Notes: generated from the letters alone by a model not told the origin. Counted from the first letter of the stretch, positions 8,777 through 19,215 are shown. The stretch: 64,000 nucleotides of DNA from Aeromonas dhakensis (GCF_000820305.1 NZ_CDBH01000039.1:1-64000), one strand, 5' to 3'. Translations and numbers: made by a program.

Positions 8777-10879
8777 ATGAAACTCCAGGCATCATTGGGC
8801 CGTATCAAAGAGTACAAGTGGCTGTTGACCAAGGGCGTGGGGACGCCGCTGCTGGTGCTGGCCTCCCTTGGCATGGTGGTGCTGCCCATCCCGCCGTTGA
8901 TGCTGGATATCCTCTTCTCCTTCAACATCGCCCTCTCCATCGTGGTGCTGCTGGTGGCGGTCTACACCCGCCGGCCGCTGGAATTCGCCGCCTTTCCGAC
9001 TGTGTTGCTGATAGCAACCCTGCTGCGTCTCGCCCTCAACGTCGCCTCCACCCGGGTGGTGCTGCTGGAAGGCCACAACGGCAGTGCGGCGGCCGGCCAT
9101 GTGATCGAGGCCTTCGGCAACGTGGTGATCGGCGGCAACTACACGGTCGGCATCATCGTCTTCATGATCCTGATGATCATCAACTTCGTGGTGGTCACCA
9201 AGGGTGCAGGCCGGATCTCCGAGGTGAGCGCACGCTTCACCCTGGATGCCATGCCCGGCAAACAGATGGCCATCGATGCGGATCTGAACGCCGGCCTCAT
9301 CAATCAGGAAGAGGCCAAGAAGCGTCGTCAGGACGTGACCCAGGAAGCCGACTTCTACGGCTCCATGGACGGTGCCTCGAAATTCGTGAAAGGGGATGCG
9401 GTGGCGGGGATCATGATCCTCTTCATCAACATCCTGGGCGGTTTCATCATCGGCATGGTGCAACACCAGCTGAGCTTCGGCGAAGCGGCCCAGATCTACA
9501 CCCTGCTGGCGATAGGTGACGGTCTGGTCGCCCAGATCCCGTCGCTCTTGCTCTCCATCGCCGCCGCCATCATCGTCACCCGTCAGAATACCGATCAGGA
9601 CATGGGTACCGCGGTGCTGGGTCAACTGTTCGACAACCCCAGAGCCCTCATCATCTCGGCCGGTATCCTGCTGATGATGGGCAGCGTGCCCGGCATGCCC
9701 CATCTGGCGTTTCTGAGCCTGGGTGGCGTCGCCGCAGCCGGTGCCTGGTGGCTGCTGCGCCGTGAGAAACAGCTGGCCGCCAAGGCCGCCAAGGGCGAGC
9801 TGATGCCGGCGAACGCGGAGCAGCCCCACGAGCAGAAAGACTTGAGCTGGGACGACGTGATGCCGGTGGACATCATCGGACTGGAGGTGGGTTATCAGCT
9901 CATCCCGCTGGTGGACCGCAATCAGGGCGGCGAGCTGCTCAACCGGATCAAGGGGGTGCGCAAGAAGCTCTCCCAGGAGCTGGGTTTTCTGGTACCTGCG
10001 GTGCATATCCGTGACAACCTGGATCTCGCCCCGAACCAGTATCGCATCACCTTGATGGGGGTCAGTACCGGCGAGGCCAATGTTTACCATGATAAGGAAA
10101 TGGCCATCAATCCGGGTCAGGTGTTCGGCCAGATCCAGGGGATTGCCACCCGGGACCCCGCCTTCGGACTGGAGGCGGTCTGGGTCGCCAAGGAGCAGGT
10201 CTCCCAGGCGCAGACTCTGGGCTATACCGTGGTGGATACCGCGACCGTGGTGGCCACCCACCTGAGTCAGATCCTCTCCAACCATGCCGCCCTGCTGCTG
10301 GGTCACGATGAAGTGCAGCAACTGCTCGACATGATAGGGAAGCATCAGAACAAGCTGGTGGAAGGGCTGGTTCCTGAGGTCATCTCCATGGGTAACCTGG
10401 TGAAGGTATTGCAGAATTTGCTCAATGAAGGCGTGCCAATCCGCGATATGCGCACTATCCTGCAGACCCTGGTGGAATATGCCCCGCGCAGCCAGGATCC
10501 GGAAGTGCTGACGGCCGCCTGCCGTATCGCCCTGCGGCGCCTGATCGTGCAGGAGATTGCCGGACCGGATCCCGAACTGCCGGTGATCACCTTGGCACCG
10601 GAATTGGAACGCATATTGCATCAATCCCTGCAGGCAGGGGGTGGTGATGGCGCCGGCATCGAGCCGGGACTGGCGGAGCGGATGCAGCGCTCGCTGGTGG
10701 AAGCCACACAACGACAAGAACTGGAAGGCCAGCCGGCCGTGCTTCTGACATCAGGGATACTGCGCAATACCCTGGCGAAATTTGTCAAGAATGCCATTCC
10801 TGGATTGCGCGTTCTGTCTTATCAGGAAGTGCCTGATGACAAGCAAATCCGCATCGTCAGTGCGGTAGGACAGAACTAG
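8777..10879 (+). CDS. flhA: Flagellar export protein FlhA
   Basis: Encodes 700 residues if it starts at the ATG at 8777 (a TTG lies 18 bases upstream in frame). The N-terminal half has eight predicted membrane helices and the FHIPEP signature region (RLALNVASTRVVLL, then EVSARFTLDAMPGKQMAIDA). The C-terminal half is the cytosolic ring domain that docks chaperone-substrate complexes and FliJ. It begins a new transcription unit under a sigma54-type promoter and is followed by flhF after 16 bases. Confidence 0.97.
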   Translation: MKLQASLGRIKEYKWLLTKGVGTPLLVLASLGMVVLPIPPLMLDILFSFNIALSIVVLLVAVYTRRPLEFAAFPTVLLIATLLRLALNVASTRVVLLEGHNGSAAAGHVIEAFGNVVIGGNYTVGIIVFMILMIINFVVVTKGAGRISEVSARFTLDAMPGKQMAIDADLNAGLINQEEAKKRRQDVTQEADFYGSMDGASKFVKGDAVAGIMILFINILGGFIIGMVQHQLSFGEAAQIYTLLAIGDGLVAQIPSLLLSIAAAIIVTRQNTDQDMGTAVLGQLFDNPRALIISAGILLMMGSVPGMPHLAFLSLGGVAAAGAWWLLRREKQLAAKAAKGELMPANAEQPHEQKDLSWDDVMPVDIIGLEVGYQLIPLVDRNQGGELLNRIKGVRKKLSQELGFLVPAVHIRDNLDLAPNQYRITLMGVSTGEANVYHDKEMAINPGQVFGQIQGIATRDPAFGLEAVWVAKEQVSQAQTLGYTVVDTATVVATHLSQILSNHAALLLGHDEVQQLLDMIGKHQNKLVEGLVPEVISMGNLVKVLQNLLNEGVPIRDMRTILQTLVEYAPRSQDPEVLTAACRIALRRLIVQEIAGPDPELPVITLAPELERILHQSLQAGGGDGAGIEPGLAERMQRSLVEATQRQELEGQPAVLLTSGILRNTLAKFVKNAIPGLRVLSYQEVPDDKQIRIVSAVGQN

Positions 10880-10895
10880 TTAGCGGAGATGACGG

Positions 10896-12308
10896 GTGAA
10901 GATTAAGCGGTTTTTTGCCAAGGACATGCGAACGGCTCTGGCCGAGGTCAAGGAGACTCTCGGGCCCGATGCCGTCATCATGTCCAACAAGAAGGTCACC
11001 GGTGGGGTGGAGATAGTCGCCGCTGTCGATTATCAGTCCCAGGTGCCGGGACCCAAGGACGCGCCGGTTCGCCGTCAGTTGAACGATGAAAGCGTCAATA
11101 TCTCGTCTGCCGGCCGGCAGATGACGCGCTCCGCGCCGAGCCCGGCCAAAGAGCAGAATGAACACTATGCCGATACTCTGGCCGCCCTGCTGGCCCGCCA
11201 GCAAAAACTGAACCCGGCCGGCCAGGGACTCAACGGCGCTGCGCCTGCCGCCGCCAGCGGTGCTCCCCGCACCCTGGCCGAACAGGGACAGTGGGGAAAT
11301 GCTCCCGAACCGGCCAAGCCGAAGGCGAGGGCTGCCGCGCCCGGCCGTGCTCCCCAATCCCCTCAGCGGGATCAGGAGATGGAAGGGATGCGCAAGGAGA
11401 TGGCCAGCATCCGCAAGCTGCTGGAGCACCAGATCTCCGGCCTGATGTGGCAGGAGGTGGAGCGCCGCGAGCCGATGCGTGCCCTGCTTATCAAGGAGCT
11501 CAAGAAGATGGGCTTCGACGATGCCTTCGCCGATCAGCTGGCCGGCATGATCCCCGAGGATATGCCGATCCATCAGGCCATGGCCCAGCTGGCCGAGGTG
11601 CTGACGGCCCAGCTCAAGATCAGCGAAGACGAGATTCTGCGCCAGGGCGGAGCGGTTGCTCTGCTCGGGCCGACCGGGGTGGGCAAGACCACCACCATCG
11701 CCAAACTGGCGGCGCGGTTTGCCATGAAGTACGGTGCCGAGCAGGTGGCCCTCATCACCACCGACAACTACCGGATCGGGGCCCATGAACAGCTGCAGAC
11801 CTATGGTCGCATCATGGGCTGCCCGGTGCGCCAGGTGCGTGATGCCGAGGAGCTGGCCAATGCACTCTATCAGTTCCGCCACCGCCGGCTGGTGCTGATC
11901 GACACGGCGGGGGTCGGGCAGCGGGATATCCGGCTGACCGAGCAGCTCGATACCCTGGTCAAGAATGCCAAGGTGCGTATCCGCAGCTACCTGGTGATGT
12001 CGGCCACCTCCCAGCGTCGAGTGATGCAGGAGGCGGTGGACCATTTCCGGCGTATTCCATTGAGCGGCTGCATACTTACCAAATTGGATGAGAGTCTGAA
12101 TCTGGGCGAAGTGATTAACGTGTGTATCCAGAATGCGTTGCCCATCAGCTATATCACTGATGGACAAAGGGTTCCGGAAGATATTCAGGTTGCCAATGCG
12201 GCGCAGCTCGTCGGAGCGGCCATGGGCTCGCTGGAGCGGGAAACAGAAGAACCCTATTTCTGGGGCACAGGCTTTGGCGAGGCCGAAGATTCGGAGTTTT
12301 ATGAGTAA
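10896..12308 (+). CDS. flhF: Polar flagellum placement GTPase FlhF
   Basis: Encodes 470 residues from a GTG start. It has an N-terminal basic domain (MKIKRFFAKDMRTALAEVKE), a variable Ala/Pro-rich B region (about 70-170), and a C-terminal SRP-type NG GTPase domain with the P-loop GPTGVGKTTT near residue 260, TDNYRIGAHEQL, the LIDTAGVGQRD switch and TKLDESLNLGE. FlhF marks the cell pole for flagellum assembly, opposed by FlhG. It overlaps flhG by 8 bases. Confidence 0.97.
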   Translation: MKIKRFFAKDMRTALAEVKETLGPDAVIMSNKKVTGGVEIVAAVDYQSQVPGPKDAPVRRQLNDESVNISSAGRQMTRSAPSPAKEQNEHYADTLAALLARQQKLNPAGQGLNGAAPAAASGAPRTLAEQGQWGNAPEPAKPKARAAAPGRAPQSPQRDQEMEGMRKEMASIRKLLEHQISGLMWQEVERREPMRALLIKELKKMGFDDAFADQLAGMIPEDMPIHQAMAQLAEVLTAQLKISEDEILRQGGAVALLGPTGVGKTTTIAKLAARFAMKYGAEQVALITTDNYRIGAHEQLQTYGRIMGCPVRQVRDAEELANALYQFRHRRLVLIDTAGVGQRDIRLTEQLDTLVKNAKVRIRSYLVMSATSQRRVMQEAVDHFRRIPLSGCILTKLDESLNLGEVINVCIQNALPISYITDGQRVPEDIQVANAAQLVGAAMGSLERETEEPYFWGTGFGEAEDSEFYE

Positions 12309-13185
12309 CATGTATATGGATCAGGCGAGTGGTCTGCGCAAAATGCGTCAAAACAATCGAGTAAAAGTGATCGCCGTGTCTGGTGGCAAGGGGGGCGTCG
12401 GCAAGACCAACGTAACCCTGAACGTGGCGGGAGCCATGGCCGCACAAGGCAAACGGGTGATGGTGCTGGACGCCGACCTTGGCCTCGCCAACGTAGACGT
12501 CATGCTGGGGCTGCGGGTGCATCGCAACCTCTCCCATGTATTGGCGGGCGAATGCACCATCGACGACATCATAGTCGAAGGCCCTTACGGCATGATGATA
12601 GTGCCGGCGACCTCGGGCACCCAGTCCATGGTCGAGCTCTCGCCGGTGCAACACGCCGAGCTTATCCGCGCCTTCAGCGAGATGAAGACCCAGGTCGACA
12701 TCCTGCTGGTGGATACCGCGGCAGGCATCTCCGACATGGTGCTGAGTTTCACCCGCGCCGCCCAGGACATCATGGTGGTGGTCTGCGATGAACCGACCTC
12801 CATCACGGATGCCTACGCGCTCATCAAGATCCTCTCCAAGGAGCACGGAGTGTTTCGCTTCAAGGTGGTGGCCAACATGGTGCGCTCCTTGCGTGAAGGG
12901 CAGGAGCTCTACGCCAAGCTGACCCGGGTGACCGACCGCTTCCTGGATACCTCGCTGGAGCTGGTTGCCTGCGTGCCTTATGACACCAATCTGCGGGCTG
13001 CCGTGCGCAAGCAGAAGCTGATTGTCGAAGCCTTCCCCAAGTCTCCGGCCGCACTGGCATTCAGAGCGCTGGCCAACAAGGCGGCAAGCTGGCCCATTCC
13101 TAACCAACCCGGCGGTCATCTCGAATTTTTCCTGGAAAATTTGCTGCAAAAGCCGGTCATAGCACAGGAAGGTTCCCGTGAATAA
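12301..13185 (+). CDS. flhG: Flagellar number regulator FlhG (FleN), MinD-like ATPase
   Basis: Encodes 294 residues from the ATG at 12301, which overlaps the flhF stop. The N-terminus carries the DQASGLRKM segment that in FlhG stimulates FlhF GTPase, followed by the deviant Walker A SGGKGGVGKTN, DADLGLANVDVMLG, and DTAAGISDMV (Walker B region). FlhG limits flagellar number at the pole. The frame continues upstream inside flhF, but the ATG at 12301 gives the expected N-terminus. Confidence 0.95.
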   Translation: MSNMYMDQASGLRKMRQNNRVKVIAVSGGKGGVGKTNVTLNVAGAMAAQGKRVMVLDADLGLANVDVMLGLRVHRNLSHVLAGECTIDDIIVEGPYGMMIVPATSGTQSMVELSPVQHAELIRAFSEMKTQVDILLVDTAAGISDMVLSFTRAAQDIMVVVCDEPTSITDAYALIKILSKEHGVFRFKVVANMVRSLREGQELYAKLTRVTDRFLDTSLELVACVPYDTNLRAAVRKQKLIVEAFPKSPAALAFRALANKAASWPIPNQPGGHLEFFLENLLQKPVIAQEGSRE

Positions 13186-13897
13186 AGCCCAAGCGTACTT
13201 GCGTCATCAGGATTCCTACGTGCTGGTCGAGCGCCATGCTCCGCTGGTGAAGCGGATCGCCCAGCATTTGTTGGCTCGCCTGCCAAGCAGTGTCTTGCTG
13301 GATGACCTGATCCAGGCAGGTATGATTGGGTTGCTCGAAGCCTCCCGCAACTTTGATGGCAGCAAGGGGGCCAGTTTTGAAACCTACGCCGGGATCCGCA
13401 TCCGCGGCTCCATGCTGGACGAGATCCGGCGCGGTGACTGGGTGCCGCGCTCGGTGCACCGCAACAGCCGCACCATAGCCGAAGCCATCGAAAATGTTGA
13501 ACAAACCCACGGTCGTGATGCTCGCGACACCGAAGTGGCCGCCCAGATGGGGGTCAGCCTCGCCGAGTATCACACCATGCTGCAGGATGTCTCCTGCGGC
13601 AAGATCATCGGCATCGAGGATCTTGGTGTCAGCGAGGATGTCATCGGTCACCCCGATGACGAGCCGGGCAGCAACGGCTTTGATGAACTGGCGGCCGAAC
13701 GTTTCCAAGGGGCGCTGGCCGAACACATTGCCCGCCTGCCGGAACGGGAAGCGCTGGTGCTCTCCCTTTACTACGATGAAGAACTGAACTTGCGTGAAAT
13801 AGGCGAGGTATTGAACGTCAGCGAGTCTCGCGTGAGCCAGATACACAGTCAGGCGATGCACAGATTACGCGCGCGTTTAAGAGATTGGCATGTATAA
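13178..13897 (+). CDS. fliA: RNA polymerase sigma factor FliA (sigma28)
   Basis: Encodes 239 residues from a GTG, overlapping flhG by 8 bases. Sigma region 2 is seen in LVKRIAQHLLARLPSSVLLD and ASFETYAGIRIRGSMLDEIR, and region 4 at the C-terminus in LREIGEVLNVSESRVSQIHS. FliA transcribes late flagellar and chemotaxis genes and is held by FlgM, which is not in this window. Confidence 0.97.
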   Translation: MNKAQAYLRHQDSYVLVERHAPLVKRIAQHLLARLPSSVLLDDLIQAGMIGLLEASRNFDGSKGASFETYAGIRIRGSMLDEIRRGDWVPRSVHRNSRTIAEAIENVEQTHGRDARDTEVAAQMGVSLAEYHTMLQDVSCGKIIGIEDLGVSEDVIGHPDDEPGSNGFDELAAERFQGALAEHIARLPEREALVLSLYYDEELNLREIGEVLNVSESRVSQIHSQAMHRLRARLRDWHV

Positions 13898-13977
13898 GTG
13901 TTTGTACTGGCTACACTGAAACAAAACTCTAAGGCATAATCCGCAAAACAAAACCTGCGATCTGCATCATGTAAGTG

Positions 13978-13994
13978 AGCCGCTCTGGCGGCTA
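13978..13994 (+). other. Small hairpin before cheY
   Basis: In the 111-base fliA-cheY gap, AGCCGC, TCTG and GCGGCT form a 6-base-pair stem-loop followed by ATTT, directly before the cheY ribosome binding site. It could weaken transcription or shape cheY translation. No clear promoter was found in the gap. This is an observation with no known function. Confidence 0.3.
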
Positions 13995-14008
13995 TTTAGG
14001 AGGGAATT

Positions 14009-14392
14009 TTGGACAAGAACATGAAAATCCTCATTGTTGACGATTTTTCAACGATGCGCCGGATTATCAAGAACTTGCTGCGTGACCTGGGATTCAACAA
14101 CACCCACGAAGCAGACGATGGCAACACGGCCTTGCCAATGTTGAAAAATGGCGATTTTCAATTTGTCGTGACCGACTGGAACATGCCCGGCATGCAAGGC
14201 ATCGACTTGCTCAAGGCTATTCGCGTCGATGACAAGCTCAAACACCTGCCGGTACTGATGGTGACTGCCGAAGCCAAGCGCGAGCAGATCATTGAAGCCG
14301 CTCAGGCAGGCGTCAATGGTTATATCGTCAAGCCTTTCACTGCTGCAACGCTCAAAGAGAAACTCGACAAAATCTTTGAACGAATCGGCTAA
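14009..14392 (+). CDS. cheY: Chemotaxis response regulator CheY
   Basis: Encodes 127 residues. The start is taken as TTG at 14009 because GGAGG at 13999-14003 is five bases before it, and the resulting [18 protein letters not shown] matches the usual Vibrio-type CheY N-terminus; an ATG at 14021 would be 17 bases away from the site. The receiver residues are all present: D11 and D12, phosphoacceptor D56, T86 and K108. CheY-P binds FliM to change rotation. It is followed by cheZ after 12 bases. Confidence 0.97.
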   Translation: MDKNMKILIVDDFSTMRRIIKNLLRDLGFNNTHEADDGNTALPMLKNGDFQFVVTDWNMPGMQGIDLLKAIRVDDKLKHLPVLMVTAEAKREQIIEAAQAGVNGYIVKPFTAATLKEKLDKIFERIG

Positions 14393-14404
14393 GGAGCAGC
14401 AGGG

Positions 14405-15145
14405 ATGAAGGCCAAAACGAGTGCAATGATTTCGCTCGATCAGGCAAGGATGCTTGTTGCCCATCTTGAGCAAGGTGAATTCGAACAGGCCGATACTCTC
14501 ATCGCAGATGCGTGTGCACCCAATGCGGCGGCCCTGTTTGACAAAGTGGGTCAGTTGACCCGACAACTGCATGATTCCCTACAAGATTTTCGGCTGGATC
14601 CCAGGATCCCCGATCTGGCCACCCATGAAATTCCCGATGCGCGGGAGCGCCTCAGCTATGTCATCGACATGACGGACAAGGCTGCCAATCGCACCATGGA
14701 TGCGGTGGAAGCCAGTCTGCCCATTGCCGATCGGTTAAATGACAACATTCAACTTGTTTTGCCCAACTGGAATGCCCTGATGAGCAGAGACATGAGTGTT
14801 GGGCAATTCAAGTCTTTGTGTCACCAACTGGATGATTTTATTAAGGCTTCTGAATCTGATGCCGATAAATTACGGCAACTGCTGACAGAAATCCTGATGG
14901 CGCAAGATTTTCAGGATTTGACCGGCCAAATGATCCGCAAGGTCATCAAGTTGGTCCAGGAAGTTGAAACTAAATTAATAGAAATGCTGACTATGTTTGG
15001 TGAGGCATCTGCCGAGCATTCTTCTCGCAGCCTTCCTGTAAGCGGGATTGAAGCCGAAGGCCCCATCATGAACCCTGAGACTCGTTCCGATGTGGTCAAT
15101 GGTCAGGATGATGTGGACGATCTGCTGTCTAGCCTGGGATTTTAA
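14405..15145 (+). CDS. cheZ: CheY-P phosphatase CheZ
   Basis: Encodes 246 residues, mostly long helices. The catalytic motif DFQDLTGQMIRKVIKLV (Asp and Gln of the CheZ active site) lies near residues 165-181. The very C-terminus, DDVDDLLSSLGF, is the CheY-binding tail. CheZ removes phosphate from CheY and so shortens the signal. It sits between cheY and cheA. Confidence 0.96.
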   Translation: MKAKTSAMISLDQARMLVAHLEQGEFEQADTLIADACAPNAAALFDKVGQLTRQLHDSLQDFRLDPRIPDLATHEIPDARERLSYVIDMTDKAANRTMDAVEASLPIADRLNDNIQLVLPNWNALMSRDMSVGQFKSLCHQLDDFIKASESDADKLRQLLTEILMAQDFQDLTGQMIRKVIKLVQEVETKLIEMLTMFGEASAEHSSRSLPVSGIEAEGPIMNPETRSDVVNGQDDVDDLLSSLGF

Positions 15146-15156
15146 TGGAGTGACGC

Positions 15157-17331
15157 ATGGCCTTCGAAGTTGATGAAGACATACTGCAAGACTTTTTGGT
15201 CGAAGCATCCGAAATATTGGAACAGTTGTCTGAACAACTGGTCGACTTGGAAAAGCGACCCGATGACAAGAATCTGTTGAATGCCATATTTCGCGGCTTC
15301 CATACCGTCAAGGGCGGCGCCGGTTTTCTCTCGCTGACCGAACTGGTGGACGTCTGCCACGGTGCCGAGAACGTGTTCGACATCTTGCGCAACGGCAAGC
15401 GGACCGTGACCGCCGAGTTGATGGACGTGATCCTGCAGGCCCTGGATGCCATCAATGTGATGTTCGCCCAGGTGCAGAATCGCGAACCGCCTAGCCCTGC
15501 GTCCGCCGAAATCCTTCATGATCTACACGAGCTCTGCAAACCCGAAGGGGAAGAGCAGCTGTTGACTGCCTCTGCAGGCAGCAGTGCTCCGGTGGAGGCT
15601 GCCGCTCCCGTGGCTGAAGAGGTGGCTGTGATTGCCGAGCCGGAGCCCGCGCAGGAGGCCTCCGTGGTCAGCGGCGGCGGTTCCATTGATGAGATCTCGG
15701 CCGATGAGTTTGAACGCCTGCTTGACGAGTTGCATGGCGTCGGTGGAGCACCTACCGCAGCGGCCAGCCCTGCCGCGCCGAGTTCCGGCGACATCACAGA
15801 TGACGAATTTGAAGCCTTGCTTGACCAGCTCCATGGTCAGGGTCAGCACGGTGGTGCTCCCGAAGTCAACCCGCTGAAGTCGGTACAGAAAGAGGTGGAC
15901 GAGCTGATCGATGACGATGAGTTCGAACGCCTGCTGGATGAACTGCACGGTCGCGGTCAGAGTCCGCAGAGCAGCATGTCTGCCCCGGCGGCGCCCCAGA
16001 CTCCAGCACCGGCAGCACCGGTTACTCCGGTGCCGGCAGCCAAACCTGCTCCTGCACCTGCTGCGGCCAAGCCAGCCGCCGCGCCGGCAGCGGCAAAACC
16101 GGCTCCTGCCCCGGCGCCATCGAAGCAGGCTGCGCCAGCGCCCGCCGACAGTGCGGTGCAAAGCGACACTACGGTACGGGTGGATACCAAGACGCTGGAT
16201 GTCATCATGAACATGGTGGGTGAGCTGGTGCTGGTACGAAACCGTCTGGTGAGCCTCGGCATCGCCAGCAACGATGAAGACATGTCAAAAGCCGTTGCCA
16301 ACCTGGATGTGGTGACGGCGGATCTGCAAGGCGCGGTGATGAAGACCCGCATGCAGCCTATCAAGAAAGTATTTGGTCGCTTCCCACGGGTGGTGCGGGA
16401 TCTGGCTCGTACCCTCAAGAAAGAGATCGAGCTGGTGATGGTGGGTGAAGAGACCGATCTCGACAAGAACCTGGTGGAGGCCCTTGCCGACCCGCTGGTT
16501 CACCTGGTGCGCAACTCTTGCGACCACGGTGTCGAGATGCCTGATGTCCGCGAGAAGGCGGGCAAGCCACGGCAAGGTACCATTACCCTGAGCGCGTCCC
16601 AGCAGGGCGATCATATCCTGCTCTGCATTGAGGACGATGGCGCGGGGATGGATCCCGAGAAGCTCAAGTCTATCGCCATCAGCCGCGGTGTGCTGGATGC
16701 CGATACCGCGGCCCGCATGAGCGACAACGATGCCTACAACTTGATCTTTGCTCCCGGCTTCTCGACCAAGTCAGAGATCTCCGATATCTCCGGCCGTGGC
16801 GTCGGGATGGATGTGGTGAAGACCAGCATCGTCAGCCTGAATGGCTCGGTGCATATCGATTCGACCTGGGGCAAGGGCACCCGTCTCGAGATCAAGGTGC
16901 CGCTGACCCTGGCGATCCTGCCGACCCTGATGGTGGAAGTGGGCGAGCAGACGTTCGCTCTGCCGCTGGGATGTGTGAACGAGATTTTCCATCTGGATCT
17001 GAAAAAGGCCAACATGGTGGATGGACAACTCACCATCATAGTGCGCGAGAAGGCCATCCCATTGTTCTATCTGCACAACTGGCTGGTCAGAGGCAAAAAC
17101 CGAAAATCGCGTCAGGACACGGGCCACGTGGTGATTGTCCAGATTGGTACCCAGCAGATCGGTTTTGTTGTGGACAATCTGATTGGCCAGGAAGAGGTGG
17201 TGATCAAGCCGCTGGACAGCCTGCTGCAGGGGACTCCCGGCATGGCCGGGGCGACCATCACTAGCGATGGCGGTATTGCGCTCATTCTGGATGTGCCGAG
17301 TCTGCTCAAGGCGTACGCCCGTAGACATTGA
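15157..17331 (+). CDS. cheA: Chemotaxis histidine kinase CheA
   Basis: Encodes 724 residues. Order: HPt domain (about 1-105) with phospho-His H49 in the [10 protein letters not shown] motif; a long linker (about 110-335); dimerisation domain from about 340; HATPase with the N-box [16 protein letters not shown], and GVGMDVVK; then a CheW-like P5 domain to the end. No recognisable P2 domain is seen. Instead the linker has three copies of a DEFExLLDxLHG motif (residues 183-194, 216-227 and 254-265) and an Ala-Pro-rich stretch (about 275-330). It phosphorylates CheY and CheB. Confidence 0.97.
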   Translation: MAFEVDEDILQDFLVEASEILEQLSEQLVDLEKRPDDKNLLNAIFRGFHTVKGGAGFLSLTELVDVCHGAENVFDILRNGKRTVTAELMDVILQALDAINVMFAQVQNREPPSPASAEILHDLHELCKPEGEEQLLTASAGSSAPVEAAAPVAEEVAVIAEPEPAQEASVVSGGGSIDEISADEFERLLDELHGVGGAPTAAASPAAPSSGDITDDEFEALLDQLHGQGQHGGAPEVNPLKSVQKEVDELIDDDEFERLLDELHGRGQSPQSSMSAPAAPQTPAPAAPVTPVPAAKPAPAPAAAKPAAAPAAAKPAPAPAPSKQAAPAPADSAVQSDTTVRVDTKTLDVIMNMVGELVLVRNRLVSLGIASNDEDMSKAVANLDVVTADLQGAVMKTRMQPIKKVFGRFPRVVRDLARTLKKEIELVMVGEETDLDKNLVEALADPLVHLVRNSCDHGVEMPDVREKAGKPRQGTITLSASQQGDHILLCIEDDGAGMDPEKLKSIAISRGVLDADTAARMSDNDAYNLIFAPGFSTKSEISDISGRGVGMDVVKTSIVSLNGSVHIDSTWGKGTRLEIKVPLTLAILPTLMVEVGEQTFALPLGCVNEIFHLDLKKANMVDGQLTIIVREKAIPLFYLHNWLVRGKNRKSRQDTGHVVIVQIGTQQIGFVVDNLIGQEEVVIKPLDSLLQGTPGMAGATITSDGGIALILDVPSLLKAYARRH
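15703..15951 (+). repeat. Three DEFExLLDxLHG repeats in the CheA linker
   Basis: Translated motifs [24 protein letters not shown] and [12 protein letters not shown] occur at CheA residues 183-194, 216-227 and 254-265, spaced 33 and 38 residues apart. They are short amphipathic acidic segments in a disordered-looking linker at the place of the usual P2 domain. They could be docking motifs for CheY/CheB or for array-positioning proteins; this is inference. Confidence 0.8.
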
Positions 17332-17363
17332 TACCCCAGGCTCAAGGAGTTAGAAGAATAACA

Positions 17364-18473
17364 ATGGCAATCAAGGTATTAGTTGTCGACGATTCAAGCT
17401 TCTTCCGTCGTCGGGTCAGCGAGATCATCACTCAGGATCCCATGCTGACGGTCATCGACACGGCCCAAAATGGGCGGGAAGCGGTAGAAAAGGCACAGCA
17501 GTTGCGTCCTGACGTGATCACCATGGACATAGAGATGCCGGTGATGGATGGCATCAGTGCCGTGCGTGAGATCATGGCCAAGTGCCCCACGCCGATCCTG
17601 ATGTTCTCTTCTTTGACCCATGAAGGGGCCAAAGCCACGCTCGATGCGCTCGATGCAGGGGCGCTCGACTTTCTGCCCAAGAAATTCGAAGACATTGCCC
17701 GTGACAAGGATGAAGCCGTCCGTCTGCTGCAGCAGCGGGTCAAGGAGATTTCACGCAAGCGCTTCCTGATGTCTGCGCCGGCACGCCCGAAGGCGCCCGA
17801 GCCCGTTGCCAGGACACCTCTGAATGCGCCACGTCCGGCAGAACGTCAAGCAGAGCCGCAGCGTGCTGCTCCGGTGGCCGCATTCAAGCGCAGCGGCAAG
17901 AGTTATCAGCTGGTGGCCATTGGTACTTCCACCGGCGGCCCGGTCGCCCTGCAGAATGTGTTGACCAAGCTGCCCGGCGATTTCCCGCATCCGATCCTCC
18001 TTATCCAGCACATGCCGGCGACCTTCACCGCGGCCTTTGCCGCACGTCTCAATGGCCTGTGCCAGATAGGCGTCAAGGAAGCGGAAGACGGCGATGTGCT
18101 CAAGCCCGGTCACGCCTACCTGGCCCCCGGCGGCAAACAGATGCTGCTGGAGGGCCGTGGTGCCGGTGCCCGTATCCGCATTGTTGATGGCAATGACAAG
18201 GTCAACTACAAGCCGTGCGTCGACATTACCTTCGCCTCTGCCGCCAAGACCTATGCCGACAAGGTGCTTGCCATCGTGTTGACCGGGATGGGGGCGGACG
18301 GTCGGGATGGTGCGCGTCTGCTCAAGGAGCAGGGCTCTACCATCTGGGCGCAGGATGAAGCGTCCTGCGTGGTTTATGGCATGCCGCAGGCGGTTGCCAA
18401 AGCCGGTATTGCCACTGAGTCGCTGCCGCTGGATCGGGTCGCACAACGTATCCTGGTTGAGCTGGGCCGCTAA
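17364..18473 (+). CDS. cheB: Chemoreceptor methylesterase/deamidase CheB
   Basis: Encodes 369 residues from the ATG at 17364. An N-terminal receiver domain has D9, D10 and phosphoacceptor D55 ([12 protein letters not shown]). A Pro/Ala/Arg-rich linker (about 140-180) leads to the CheB esterase domain with the Ser nucleophile in AIGTSTGGP, the catalytic His in IQHMPATFT, and the Asp in [11 protein letters not shown]. It demethylates receptors when phosphorylated by CheA. No cheR is in the window. Confidence 0.97.
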   Translation: MAIKVLVVDDSSFFRRRVSEIITQDPMLTVIDTAQNGREAVEKAQQLRPDVITMDIEMPVMDGISAVREIMAKCPTPILMFSSLTHEGAKATLDALDAGALDFLPKKFEDIARDKDEAVRLLQQRVKEISRKRFLMSAPARPKAPEPVARTPLNAPRPAERQAEPQRAAPVAAFKRSGKSYQLVAIGTSTGGPVALQNVLTKLPGDFPHPILLIQHMPATFTAAFAARLNGLCQIGVKEAEDGDVLKPGHAYLAPGGKQMLLEGRGAGARIRIVDGNDKVNYKPCVDITFASAAKTYADKVLAIVLTGMGADGRDGARLLKEQGSTIWAQDEASCVVYGMPQAVAKAGIATESLPLDRVAQRILVELGR

Positions 18474-18475
18474 CG

Positions 18476-19213
18476 ATGGGCATGTTTGGCCTGATCCTGG
18501 CACTGGGAGCCATTGCCATTGCCCAATTGTGGCATGGCGGCAACCTGTTGACCCTGCTCGATGGACCCGCGTTTGTCATCGTGGTGGGGGGAACCTGGGG
18601 GGCGGTCATTTTGCAGACGCCGCGCAAGTTCCTGCTGGAAGCACTCAGGCAGACCCGCTGGATGGTGCTGCCGCCGGACTGGGATCTGGTCGCTCAGGCC
18701 GAGAGATTGCAATCCTGGGCTATCTTTGCACGCCAGCAAGGGTTGCTGGCGCTGGAGAATCAGGCCGAACAGGAGAGTGACGAATTTACCCGTCATGGCC
18801 TCACCATGATAGTGGACGGGGTTTCGGTAGACGACATTCGCATGTTGCTGGAAGCGGATATCGATATCGAGCAGGAGCGCAACGAGCACTCTGCCAGGGT
18901 CTTCGAGGCCATGGGGGGATACAGTCCGACCATCGGCATCATAGGTGCCGTCATCGGGCTGATACAGGCGATGTTTCATCTGGAGGAGCCCGCTGCTCTC
19001 GGTACCGGCATTGCCGTCGCCTTCGTTGCCACCATTTACGGGGTCGGCTTTGCCAACCTGCTCTACTTGCCGATCGCCAATCGTCTGCGTGCTTTTCACT
19101 ATCATTACGCCCTGTTTCAGGAGATGACGCTGGAAGGCCTGATGGCCATCGCCCATGGCGAGAATGGCCCCCAGGTTGAACGGCGGTTGAAGGCTTATCT
19201 GAAGGGAGAGTAG
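18476..19213 (+). CDS. motC: Flagellar stator protein, MotA/PomA family (MotC-like)
   Basis: Encodes 245 residues with four predicted membrane helices: about 1-20, 28-48, 148-170 (SPTIGIIGAVIGLIQAM) and 178-198 (GIAVAFVATIYGVGFANLL), separated by a cytoplasmic loop with charged residues that contact FliG. The LDGPAFVIVVGGTWGAVILQ segment resembles Pseudomonas MotC. It pairs with the next gene to form an ion-driven stator. The place between cheB and parC is the same as motCD in Pseudomonas; Vibrio clusters lack the pair here. Ion specificity cannot be told by eye. In Aeromonas literature such a pair may carry a pomA/pomB-type name. Confidence 0.85.
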   Translation: MGMFGLILALGAIAIAQLWHGGNLLTLLDGPAFVIVVGGTWGAVILQTPRKFLLEALRQTRWMVLPPDWDLVAQAERLQSWAIFARQQGLLALENQAEQESDEFTRHGLTMIVDGVSVDDIRMLLEADIDIEQERNEHSARVFEAMGGYSPTIGIIGAVIGLIQAMFHLEEPAALGTGIAVAFVATIYGVGFANLLYLPIANRLRAFHYHYALFQEMTLEGLMAIAHGENGPQVERRLKAYLKGE

Positions 19214-19215
19214 CC

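Noticed and set aside
8792-10717. 641-codon minus-strand frame opposite flhA
   Set aside because: Shadow of flhA with no recognisable domain.
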